From the NCBI GenBank assembly GCA_018065165.1, contig JAGHTV010000339.1, forward strand, positions 1-5,832: 5,832 bases of DNA, written 5' to 3'. The stretch is from Candidatus Sodaliphilus fimicaballi. GTDB lineage: Bacteria; Bacteroidota; Bacteroidia; Bacteroidales; Muribaculaceae. Below are positions 1 to 5,573 of this stretch, piece after piece (position 1 is the first letter of the stretch; each line of letters opens with the position of its first letter). The position numbers were made by a program, and so were the translations under genes. The notes under the pieces are model-generated. The model saw only the letters and a list, made by a program, of their open reading frames with translations, ran no database searches and was not told where the DNA came from.

Positions 1-546
1 CTCAATACAGAAGTCGTCGTCGCGTCGCGAGAGGCGATACCACATGCTCTTCACGTCGGCAGCAATTGCTGTGGTTGCCCAGTCGCTGTAGCCGTTGTTG
101 GTTGCTACGCTACCCAGGTGCTGGAACTGCTCGTTCTCATACTCAACGCTGCCCTTGAGCCAGTTGTCGCTATCAAGGTACATTACTACGCCACATTGGT
201 CAAAGCGGTGGTGGCTCTTTTCAAAGTTGGTCTTAACCACAAAGCTGAAGAACTTCTCCTTGGTGCTAATTTGCAGCACGGGAGCATTGTCGTTGCGAAA
301 GTGATAATAGGTACGTTGCCACAGGTCGGTCTTGGGTTTGGTTACGACCTCGATGGTATCACCCTTGATAACACAAGAATCGGGCTCACGAGTCCACTCA
401 AAGTCGGCAAAGTTAAGAGCTTTGTTTTCCTTTAAGACGGTAGCCACAACATCGGTTGAGTCATTCTGTTGCATGTCGTTCTTTGTTTGGTTTGAAGTAC
501 ATGCCACCATTGAGATGGCAAGTGTAGCAAAAAGTAACTTTTTCAT
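1..546 (-). CDS. DUF1349-family lipoprotein, C-terminal end cut off by window edge
   Basis: The reading frame starts at the ATG complementary to 544-546 and stays open for 182 codons to the left edge, so only the C-terminal end is missing. The N-terminus (MKKLLFATLAISMVAC) is a lipoprotein signal peptide with a lipobox MVAC and lipidated Cys16. A polar linker follows to about residue 45. Residues ~45-182 resemble DUF1349, a concanavalin A-like beta-sandwich family: an F.W..EP start, a 'TDLWQRTYYHF' stretch near residue 75, 'FDQCGVVMYLDSDNWLKGSVEY' (equivalent to the family's DQaGl...WiK.giEy) and 'NNGYSDWAT' (the SDW motif). The family is thought to bind or act on carbohydrate, but no catalytic role can be shown here. 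The residues after Cys16 (TSNQTKND) lack an obvious acidic surface-export signal, so a periplasm-facing location is possible. It is transcribed divergently from the large secreted-protein gene. Family call is from recalled motif similarity. Confidence 0.85.
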   Translation of the reverse strand, partial: MKKLLFATLAISMVACTSNQTKNDMQQNDSTDVVATVLKENKALNFADFEWTREPDSCVIKGDTIEVVTKPKTDLWQRTYYHFRNDNAPVLQISTKEKFFSFVVKTNFEKSHHRFDQCGVVMYLDSDNWLKGSVEYENEQFQHLGSVATNNGYSDWATTAIAADVKSMWYRLSRRDDDFCIE

Positions 547-578
547 TGTTTTTGGGGTTTATATCTACAATTACAGTG

Positions 579-586
579 CAAAGTTA
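579..586 (-). promoter_or_regulatory. Bacteroidota -7 box for the DUF1349 lipoprotein gene
   Basis: On the minus strand this reads TAACTTTG, an exact match to the Bacteroidota sigma-ABfr -7 consensus TAnnTTTG. It ends 32 bases before the ATG of the lipoprotein gene, leaving room for a short leader. I do not see a clear TTTG -33 element at the usual 19-21 base spacing, so the assignment rests on the -7 box and its position. Confidence 0.6.
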
Positions 587-674
587 CTAACTAATTTCCT
601 ATTATCACTGCTTTGTGTAGGGGAAACCGCTCTCTAGACATTAAGTTACTATAGATAACAGGACTGTAGATAAA

Positions 675-738
675 AGGGACGGTTCTTTTTATCTAGGATT
701 TGTTCTTTAACTATAAAAAATCTTTTGTTCGTCTGTCT
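675..738 (+). repeat. Left arm of long inverted repeat (partner 5343-5404)
   Basis: This 64-base stretch begins AGGGACGGTTCTTTTTATCT and ends TTTTGTTCGTCTGTCT. The reverse complement of 5343-5404 has the same start and end. Between the arms I count a 2-base gap and about three or four mismatches, all in the central A/T-rich part. The arms enclose the large secreted-protein gene and the DUF456 gene. Part of the arm (about 728-738) and the sequence after it also recur in direct orientation near 5523-5552, so this is a member of a dispersed intergenic repeat family as well as one half of an inverted pair. Confidence 0.85.
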
Positions 739-747
739 AAAGAAAAA

Positions 748-870
748 CTACAGATTAAGGGAGGCTCGCAGGTCGCGGCACGGGCCTGCAGCCCACTAAC
801 CGCTGCTCACTCCCTTGAGCTCGCCTACGGCTCGGTTACGCTGATTACACTGATTATTAGACTACAAGAA
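748..870 (+). repeat. AT-rich 'GATTA' repeat interrupted by a GC-rich module
   Basis: The left part, CTACAGATTA (748-757), and the right part, CTGATTACACTGATTATTAG then ACTACAAGAA (841-870), match in order the continuous sequence at 1029-1073. Here they are separated by about 83 bases occupied by GC-rich module copy 1. The right part contains two 9-base units, GATTACACT and GATTATTAG. The simplest reading is that the GC-rich module was inserted into an existing AT-rich repeat. Confidence 0.7.
755..837 (+). repeat. GC-rich structured module, copy 1
   Basis: An 83-base GC-rich island in AT-rich surroundings, repeated at 912-994 with about 88% identity (8 substitutions and two single-base indels by my alignment). 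Its possible fold has three nested helices: outer AAGGGAG (757-763) with CTCCCTT (810-816), extendable by two further pairs to 755-756/817-818; middle GCGG (775-778) with CCGC (800-803); and inner GGGC (782-785) with GCCC (791-794). The GCC-TAC-GGC segment at 823-831 can form a further small hairpin. The outer helix is kept in copy 2 by a compensatory change (G759-C814 becomes T-A). No open frame with protein character is visible. It may be a REP-like palindromic repeat or a structured RNA/ssDNA element; the sequence does not decide between these. Confidence 0.75.
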
Positions 871-911
871 CAAAAAGGACAAAAGAAAAATTTATTTTAA
901 TTTCTTTTAAT

Positions 912-994
912 TTAATGGAGGTTCGCTATTCGCGGCACGGGCTTGCGCCCACTAACCGCTGCTCACTCCATTGAACTCGCCTAACGGCTCGGTT
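912..994 (+). repeat. GC-rich structured module, copy 2
   Basis: Second copy of the module at 755-837, in the same orientation and separated from it by 74 bases. The core CGCGGCACGGGC and the stretch CCCACTAACCGCTGCTCACTCC are unchanged. The outer helix pairs AATGGAG (914-920) with CTCCATT (966-972), keeping pairing despite a changed base on each side. The middle helix pairs 932-935 with 956-959. The inner hairpin GGGC-TTGC-GCCC (939-950) is here a clean 4-bp stem with a four-base loop. Unlike copy 1 it is not embedded in a recognisable AT-rich 'GATTA' repeat. Confidence 0.75.
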
Positions 995-1027
995 CTGTCA
1001 GTTTATTGACTGCGAGAGGCAAAACAA

Positions 1028-1075
1028 ACTACAGATTATCTGATTAAACTGATTGTTTTTTAGACTACAAGAAAA
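1028..1075 (+). repeat. AT-rich 'GATTA' repeat, uninterrupted copy
   Basis: Reads ACTACAGATTATCTGATTAA, then ACTGATTG, a T run and TAGACTACAAGAAAA. It contains units GATTATCT, GATTAAACT and GATTG, so the period is 8-9 bases. Relatives in this window lie at 748-870 (split by a GC-rich module), 5408-5442 (degenerate), 5469-5495 and 5523-5573. From general familiarity, 'CACAGATTA'-like repeats are common between Bacteroidales genes; I know of no established function. Confidence 0.7.
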
Positions 1076-1107
1076 AATTGTGCCGTATTTACCGCCTACA
1101 CATAAAC

Positions 1108-1122
1108 AAATTGTGACAATTT
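1108..1122. promoter_or_regulatory. Operator-like dyad AAATTG-TGA-CAATTT
   Basis: A perfect inverted repeat of 6-base arms (1108-1113 and 1117-1122) around TGA. It sits about 33 bases upstream of the -33 box of the large gene, where an activator could bind. The regulator is unknown, and AT-rich palindromes of this size also arise by chance. Confidence 0.3.
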
Positions 1123-1155
1123 TAACCGATAGAAGAACAAAATAGCCCATTTTTC

Positions 1156-1186
1156 TTGTTTCATATTAAATTTTAATGTATTTTTG
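1156..1186 (+). promoter_or_regulatory. Bacteroidota promoter of the GLUG-repeat secreted protein gene
   Basis: The -7 box TATTTTTG (1179-1186) fits TAnnTTTG exactly. A TTG (1156-1158) lies 20 bases upstream, which suits the -33 element of the sigma-ABfr consensus (usual spacing 19-21). Transcription would start a few bases after 1186, giving a leader of roughly 40 bases before the ATG at 1235. The leader has no clear purine-rich ribosome binding site, as is usual in Bacteroidota. Confidence 0.7.
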
Positions 1187-1234
1187 CCGAACCCAATTAC
1201 GATTTCACATATTGTACACACTAAATTTTAGCCT

Positions 1235-4200
1235 ATGAAAAAGTATTTTTCATTTTTAGCAATGGTTGCTACGGCATTCTTTATGAATGCTCAGGTAGCA
1301 ATGCTCGCCACGGCCGATGACGCGGAACCCGATGGCGTAACCACGCAGGTCGTCGAGATGTCGACAACGTATAATACGCCTTACGATCTTGCAACCCTAC
1401 ACGTGAATGCAGTCCAGCAGCCAAGCAAAGCCCCAGCCAAGAAGGTAACTCCGGCTTTCCCCGCTGACTGGACTACTTATATTGCATCTTACAAGAGTGC
1501 TGCCACAGCATCGTTTGCCGATGGTGGTGGTGCCGTACAAATGAAACAAAGCAACGGCGAGGTTGGAATTGGCAACCTTTTCTTAACTGGTAGTTTAGCT
1601 GTTGCCAAGCCCACTGCAACCGAGGGCGTTTATGAGATTCCCGCATTCCAGGTTGTGGGCACCACCGTCGAGTATGGCGACGCTGTGGCTGTTCCTTTCA
1701 AGGTTGTACAGCAAACCGACGCGGCAGGCAAGGTGACTAATGTACTTGCCATCGACTCGGTGGCATCGGGCGTCAAGGTTAAGATTACCAGCCCCACTTC
1801 ACTTGAGTTTGAAGGCCTCTTTGGCTATGTAGTCAAGGAAGGCGAGAGCGCAGGTGCAGCATTCTATGTTGCCAACGGTGGTAAGATTGTTCAACCTAAC
1901 GGCATGATGACATGGAAGAAGCTCAACGACGACACCGTATATAAAACAGTCGTTAACGCTACTCAAAACGGCGACCAGTTCACTATCATCAACCTGGGCG
2001 GTGGTGGCATTGAGTTCACAACAACTCTTACCAGCCGCAAGGAGGTGAAGATAGGTGGTTACCCCGTGTTCTATCAAAAGTTGGCTAACCAGTTCAGAGC
2101 CTTTAACGTGTCAGGTATCGAATATAGCAATCCCGCCCTCGAGAAGGTTTACCTCTACAACACTAGTCTGATGGCTAATGCCGAAGGCGACAAAGCTATC
2201 ACTTGGGGTCCCTGGAGTGCTGTTTACTCTTCTTACACATCGGGCTACCTTACCGAGGGTCGCATCGACTTTGACAATCCCATCACTTGGCCCGAGCCCA
2301 AGACTGCTCAAGGCCTTAAGGGCGAGGGTACCGAGGCAAGCCCCTACCTCATCGATAACAATGACGACTGGAAGGCTGTAGCAGCTGCAAGCAATAGTGG
2401 CGTTGAGTTCAAAGGTCAGTATGTAAAGCTCATGGCCGACCTCGACTTCACCAACGACTCGCTCCCCGCCATTGGTACTGCAACTACTGCTTTCTATGGC
2501 ACATTTGACGGTGGTGGCCACACTGTAACTGCCAAGCTCACCACAAGCTCTAACAACCAAGGTCTCATCGGTACGCTTGCAGGTGGCGTTGTAAAGAACC
2601 TTAATGCTGCAGGTGAATTCAACTTTAGCGGCACCAACTCGGCTTCGATTGTAGGTGCTGCCCGCAACAACTCTACAATAGAGAACTGTAGCAGTACTGC
2701 ACATGTCACTCTGGGCGAGAATAGTACTGCTGGTGGTGGTGTAATCGGTTTCTGTAACTTCAAGAGCGTTATCCGCAACTGTCACTTCAAGGGTGTGCTT
2801 GATGTCAACACCAACAAGGGCTCTTCATGGGTTGCAGGTGTGTGCGGTTACGGCTATTGCACCAACTTCTACGACTGCTCTAACGAGGGCCAGATAAACA
2901 TCACTCACACCGATGTTGTTGAGGGTGTAGGTGGTATCAACGGCTACACCATGTTCAGCGACTATGAGAACTGCTTCAACACTGCCGACATCACAGCATC
3001 TAAGTGGGTTGCAGGTATCAGCGGTTACAGCCACACTGTAGGTTCGTCTAATGCAAAGAACTGCTACAACACTGGTAACATCACCTCTACAGTAGCAAGC
3101 GGTAACTATGCAACTGCAGGTCTGTTTGCCTACATGATGTATGGCGGTACCTATGAAAACTGCTACAATACCGGTAACGTAACAGCACAAGGTGCTGCGG
3201 CCTATGTAGGTGGTTTATTTGCACACTACCGCGGCTCAAGCGATTACTCATACATTACCCTCAAGAATTGCTACAACACTGGTAATGTAACTGCTAATGG
3301 CGGTAACTACGTTGGTGGTGTGGCAGGTTTTGCTTATGCAGCATCAATGGACGCTTGCTATAACACCGGTAAGGTGGTTAGCAACGGTACTGCTTACAAC
3401 AAGGGTAACTCAGTGGGCGGTGTGATCGGTCAGTATCAGTCTTTCACTGCCGACTCTACATTCTTCAAGACCCAAATTACCAACTGCTACAATGTGGGTG
3501 AAATTGAGTCTAAGTCGGCTTGGGCTGGTGGCTTGATTGGTAACTTTGCTACTCACAACACAGTAGCCAACTGCTGGAATGCCGGTAAGGTTACAGCACT
3601 CAACCGCTCGGCTGGTCTCGTAGGTTATAGCGCATACGAGGCTCGCATCCAGAGCAGCTTCAACGTGGGCGATGTTACACTCACTGCTACTACTAAGGGT
3701 ATCGGAACAGCGGCCAACAGCGGCGCTGCTGGTATCTTGGGTTATGGTGCAAGCGACTTGAGCGACTGCTACAATACAGGTACTATCACCGGTAATGGTC
3801 GCATTGCAGGTATCTTGGCATGGCCTTACCACAACACTACTGCAACCTACAAGGACCACATCTATTACACTCCCTCGGTACGCAACAGTTACAACATCGG
3901 TAAGATTGTTGCCGACGCTGACTCTTGTGGCAACATCGTAGGTGTTCACACATTCAACAATGGTACAATGTGGCGTCCCGACGGCTCTAACTATCAGTAC
4001 AAAGATACTCTCGAGAATGTAATGTACCTCGAGGGTATGTGTCTCGGTGCAATCACTGGCGAAGCAACTAATCCCGAGGTTGGTTACGACACACGCCAAC
4101 TGTGCCAGCAACTGCCCAGCGACAAGTATGTGAGCGTGAGCGACTACTGCTTCCCCGTTCTCGCAACATTCAAGGACAACGCTTATGCTAAGGTTTATGC

Positions 4201-4615
4201 CGTAGCTGTAGTTCCCAGCGAAGACGAAGAAGATCCCGAAGTTATCACTCAGAACTTCAACGTGGGTCATCCTGCTGGCGTTGAAATCACCAGCAGCTAT
4301 GCCGGCCTTACTATCGAAGGCACAACAGCCAAGTTTAACGGTGACGCTTACGAGGGCGAAATCGTGCTGACTGTCGCACCCGCTACAACAGTTAAGAATG
4401 CTGAGGGTGACGGTCAACCTCAACCCGTTCGCCAAATCGTATTGAACGTTAAGGTAGAGCAATCAACAGGCGTTAAGGACATCGACAGCAAGGAAGTTAA
4501 GAGCGTACGCTACTACAACCTCAATGGTGCACAAATGCTTGAGCCCACAGGTGCATGCATTCAAGTGCTCGAGTACAGCGACGGCTCACAAAAGGCTGTA
4601 AAGGTTATCAAGTAA
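1235..4615 (+). CDS. Large secreted GLUG-repeat protein with type IX-like sorting tail
   Basis: A complete 1126-residue protein. Residues 1-27 form a signal peptide (MKKYFSF, then a hydrophobic core) with a plausible cleavage site after ATA at 25-27. Residues 28-362 are beta-rich and match no family I recognise. Residues 363-445 are the usual lead-in to GLUG proteins: GEGTEASPYLI, 'YVKLMADLDF' and FDGGGHTVT (424-432). About 14 GLUG-type repeats then run to roughly residue 890, each built as 'aGGliG......i.NCyNtG.v'; the first conserved Cys is 485 and the last repeat carries NSYNIG near 884. This pattern fits a beta-solenoid. An acidic linker (SEDEEDPE, 995-1002) and another beta-rich segment precede residues 1079-1126, which resemble a type IX secretion C-terminal domain (VRYYNLNGAQ... 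ending KAVKVIK). It is probably a surface or extracellular adhesin-like protein; its ligand is unknown. It has its own promoter and terminator, so it looks monocistronic. Confidence 0.9.
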   Translation: MKKYFSFLAMVATAFFMNAQVAMLATADDAEPDGVTTQVVEMSTTYNTPYDLATLHVNAVQQPSKAPAKKVTPAFPADWTTYIASYKSAATASFADGGGAVQMKQSNGEVGIGNLFLTGSLAVAKPTATEGVYEIPAFQVVGTTVEYGDAVAVPFKVVQQTDAAGKVTNVLAIDSVASGVKVKITSPTSLEFEGLFGYVVKEGESAGAAFYVANGGKIVQPNGMMTWKKLNDDTVYKTVVNATQNGDQFTIINLGGGGIEFTTTLTSRKEVKIGGYPVFYQKLANQFRAFNVSGIEYSNPALEKVYLYNTSLMANAEGDKAITWGPWSAVYSSYTSGYLTEGRIDFDNPITWPEPKTAQGLKGEGTEASPYLIDNNDDWKAVAAASNSGVEFKGQYVKLMADLDFTNDSLPAIGTATTAFYGTFDGGGHTVTAKLTTSSNNQGLIGTLAGGVVKNLNAAGEFNFSGTNSASIVGAARNNSTIENCSSTAHVTLGENSTAGGGVIGFCNFKSVIRNCHFKGVLDVNTNKGSSWVAGVCGYGYCTNFYDCSNEGQINITHTDVVEGVGGINGYTMFSDYENCFNTADITASKWVAGISGYSHTVGSSNAKNCYNTGNITSTVASGNYATAGLFAYMMYGGTYENCYNTGNVTAQGAAAYVGGLFAHYRGSSDYSYITLKNCYNTGNVTANGGNYVGGVAGFAYAASMDACYNTGKVVSNGTAYNKGNSVGGVIGQYQSFTADSTFFKTQITNCYNVGEIESKSAWAGGLIGNFATHNTVANCWNAGKVTALNRSAGLVGYSAYEARIQSSFNVGDVTLTATTKGIGTAANSGAAGILGYGASDLSDCYNTGTITGNGRIAGILAWPYHNTTATYKDHIYYTPSVRNSYNIGKIVADADSCGNIVGVHTFNNGTMWRPDGSNYQYKDTLENVMYLEGMCLGAITGEATNPEVGYDTRQLCQQLPSDKYVSVSDYCFPVLATFKDNAYAKVYAVAVVPSEDEEDPEVITQNFNVGHPAGVEITSSYAGLTIEGTTAKFNGDAYEGEIVLTVAPATTVKNAEGDGQPQPVRQIVLNVKVEQSTGVKDIDSKEVKSVRYYNLNGAQMLEPTGACIQVLEYSDGSQKAVKVIK
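2561..3910 (+). repeat. GLUG-repeat coding region (about 14 degenerate units)
   Basis: This part of the large gene encodes the in-frame GLUG repeats. Thirteen 'xNCxxxG'-like positions can be counted after a first unit without Cys: variants include NCSST, NCHFKG, DCSNEG, NCFNTA, NCYNTG (three times), ACYNTG, NCYNVG, NCWNAG, SSFNVG, DCYNTG and NSYNIG. Spacing is about 25-45 residues. The middle units (about 3055-3380) are the most alike in DNA, each with a close variant of 'AACTGCTACAACACTGGTAA', and could undergo slippage or recombination. Confidence 0.75.
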
Positions 4616-4624
4616 TTAACCCGT

Positions 4625-4642
4625 GATTGCCACAGGGCAATC
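4625..4642 (+). other. Small hairpin just after the large gene
   Basis: GATTGCC (4625-4631) pairs with GGCAATC (4636-4642) around the loop ACAG, ten bases after the TAA stop. There is no T run after it, so it is not a terminator by itself. It may protect the 3' end of the message or simply be an additional stem before the terminator. Confidence 0.5.
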
Positions 4643-4653
4643 GTTATCCAATA

Positions 4654-4690
4654 AAATAGCACGGCATGACTGCCGTGCTATTTGTTTTTT
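4654..4690. terminator. Intrinsic terminator, probably bidirectional between convergent genes
   Basis: A perfect 13-bp stem pairs 4654-4666 with 4671-4683 (AAAATAGCACGGCA / TGCCGTGCTATTT core) around the loop TGAC, followed by GTTTTTT on the plus strand. Read on the minus strand the same stem is followed by TTTTATT, so it can also end the convergent DUF456 transcript. It lies 38 bases after the stop of the large gene. Confidence 0.92.
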
Positions 4691-4702
4691 ATGCGAAGCA
4701 AG

Positions 4703-4744
4703 TTTGCGTTTGCGTTTGCGTTAGCGTTAGCGTTTACGTTAGCG
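4703..4744. repeat. Seven tandem hexamers TTWRCG abutting the DUF456 stop codon
   Basis: The units are TTTGCG (three times), TTAGCG (twice), TTTACG and TTAGCG, giving 42 bases with a strict 6-base period. On the minus strand they read CGCTAA/CGCAAA and begin directly after the TGA of the DUF456 gene, lying between that stop and the terminator hairpin. They would therefore be in the 3' untranslated part of its message. The plus-strand open frame through them (FAFAFALALAF) is a by-product of the repeat. Confidence 0.85.
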
Positions 4745-5263
4745 TCACGCTATCGCGTGATGCAGTACCGCGATGAGCATATAGCCGCTTATGATGAAGC
4801 CCAGGAGGAGCTTGCCGCCGGTGGTGAGGAGAAATCCAAAGAACGAGAACATCGCCACTTTAAACGCCTTGTTCATGTTTTGCGATGCCGTAAATTCAAA
4901 CAATAATGCTCCCAAGAACGGGAAAACGATGATGCCGGGCAAACTGAAAGGTCCCAGTACCACAAAGGCAGGCAAGAACAACAGGCTGCCAAAGAGTCCC
5001 AACGTTGCCCCCCAGGCAGCCCGTTTCGAACCACCACCCAGCTTGGTCATGAATGCGGGTGCAGTGTAGTCAAGTACAGTCAGCAACAATGTGAGCACCC
5101 CAAAGACGATGAGTGCCGCAATTCCTATCTCGCCAGGTATAGCGAAATATAGTACCACCAGTGCACTATAGTTGAGTGGAGGGCCAGGAATGCCGGGCAT
5201 CACAGCACCAACAAATCCTATCAGTGCCAACAGTATTGCAATAATTACAAGTAGAGGATCCAT
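4745..5263 (-). CDS. DUF456-family integral membrane protein
   Basis: A complete 172-residue, very hydrophobic protein, close to the usual length of DUF456 proteins (about 160 residues). About five or six membrane segments are visible: roughly residues 4-22, 30-43, 45-65, 84-105, 107-125 and 138-165. Family-like motifs are PGIPGPPLNYSAL (23-35), the 'LDYTAPAFMTKLGGGSKRA' stretch (64-82) followed by a Gly-rich helix, and the late 'FPFLGALLFEF' segment. The family's biochemical function is not established. The start is the ATG complementary to 5261-5263; the upstream ATG at 5270 is in another frame. I see no TAnnTTTG box close upstream. It converges on the large gene and shares its terminator. 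The last codons and stop form a palindrome TCACGC-TATC-GCGTGA (4745-4760). Confidence 0.88.
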   Translation of the reverse strand: MDPLLVIIAILLALIGFVGAVMPGIPGPPLNYSALVVLYFAIPGEIGIAALIVFGVLTLLLTVLDYTAPAFMTKLGGGSKRAAWGATLGLFGSLLFLPAFVVLGPFSLPGIIVFPFLGALLFEFTASQNMNKAFKVAMFSFFGFLLTTGGKLLLGFIISGYMLIAVLHHAIA

Positions 5264-5342
5264 ATTTCATTTTTTTTAGTTTACATCTATTAGACGAGTT
5301 AACACCCAATAAAGTTGCAACTATCATGCCATAATTTGCTCA

Positions 5343-5404
5343 AGACAGACGAACAAAAGATTTTTTTATTCAAGAACAAATTCTAGATAAAAAGAACCGT
5401 CCCT
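5343..5404 (-). repeat. Right arm of long inverted repeat (partner 675-738)
   Basis: This stretch begins AGACAGACGAACAAAAGATT and ends GATAAAAAGAACCGTCCCT; its reverse complement matches 675-738 with one 2-base gap and a few mismatches. It lies 80 bases upstream of the DUF456 start. A degenerate AT-rich repeat directly adjoins its outer end, as AT-rich repeat also adjoins the other arm, but there on the inner side, so the two ends are not mirror images throughout. Confidence 0.85.
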
Positions 5405-5407
5405 ATT

Positions 5408-5442
5408 GTCTATTTTAAAACTACGAATTTTCTAATTATCTG
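5408..5442 (+). repeat. Degenerate AT-rich repeat
   Basis: The sequence GTCTATTTTAAAACTACGAA then TTTTCTAATTATCTG aligns with GTCTAAAAAAAGAACTACGG then ATTTTCTGATTAAACTG at 5529-5565, differing at several A/T positions. It directly follows the inverted-repeat arm. Confidence 0.5.
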
Positions 5443-5468
5443 CATCTTGTGTGTTTTTAAAAACAAAA

Positions 5469-5495
5469 GATTGCACTGATTACACAGATTAATAT
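5469..5495 (+). repeat. Three 9-base GATTA units
   Basis: GATTGCACT, GATTACACA and GATTAATAT follow one another with an exact 9-base period, related to the units at 842-860 and 1034-1054. Confidence 0.5.
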
Positions 5496-5522
5496 TCTGT
5501 TCTTAATTTATTAATTCTTGTA

Positions 5523-5573
5523 TTCTTCTGTCTAAAAAAAGAACTACGGATTTTCTGATTAAACTGATTGTTT
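5523..5573 (+). repeat. AT-rich 'GATTA' repeat, uninterrupted copy with CTGTCTAAA leader
   Basis: TTCTTCTGTCTAAAAAAAGA (5523-5542) followed by ACTACGGATTTTCTGATTAA and ACTGATTG. The left half matches 728-757 in direct orientation and the right half matches 1040-1055. It therefore shows what the repeat at 728-870 would look like without the GC-rich module. Confidence 0.65.

Larger units (their letters stand above)
547..1234. other. Repeat-rich divergent intergenic region without a convincing gene
   Basis: This 688-base spacer lies between two divergent genes. It is AT-rich apart from two GC-rich islands at about 759-835 and 917-992. It holds the promoters of both flanking genes, one arm of the long inverted repeat, AT-rich 'GATTA' repeats, the two GC-rich modules and a small dyad, each listed separately. 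The only sizeable open frame (700-900, 66 codons) runs through the repeats and has no protein-like features. A local 9-base inverted pair TAGATAAAA (667-675) / TTTTATCTA (687-695) overlaps the start of the inverted-repeat arm. Confidence 0.8.

Noticed and set aside
95..637. Plus-strand open frames at 95-304, 118-435 and 332-637
   Set aside because: They are antisense to or overlap the lipoprotein gene, whose minus-strand frame carries a signal peptide, lipobox and DUF1349 motifs; the plus-strand products have no family features.
700..900. 66-codon plus-strand open frame in the intergenic region
   Set aside because: It crosses the inverted-repeat arm, the GC-rich module and AT-rich repeats, and its product is unlike any protein; the module's constraint is on base pairing, not codons.
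739..1075. Possible CRISPR array from repeated segments upstream of the large gene
   Set aside because: The repeats differ in length and sequence, there are no regular unique spacers, and no cas gene is present.
2111..4462. Long minus-strand open frames (2111-2785, 2825-3190, 3410-4462)
   Set aside because: These are shadows opposite the GLUG repeats. The repeated plus-strand codons (AACTGCTACAAC...) keep the opposite frame open; the products are low-complexity Val/Cys/Thr-rich sequence with no domain.
4682..5069. Plus-strand frames at 4682-4906 and 4791-5069
   Set aside because: The first starts inside the terminator and reads the hexamer array as FAFALALAF; both run antisense to the well-supported DUF456 gene.
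675..5404. Insertion sequence or composite transposon defined by the inverted repeats
   Set aside because: No transposase or recombinase lies inside, no flanking target duplication is visible, and parts of the arms recur outside; only an inverted repeat is annotated.
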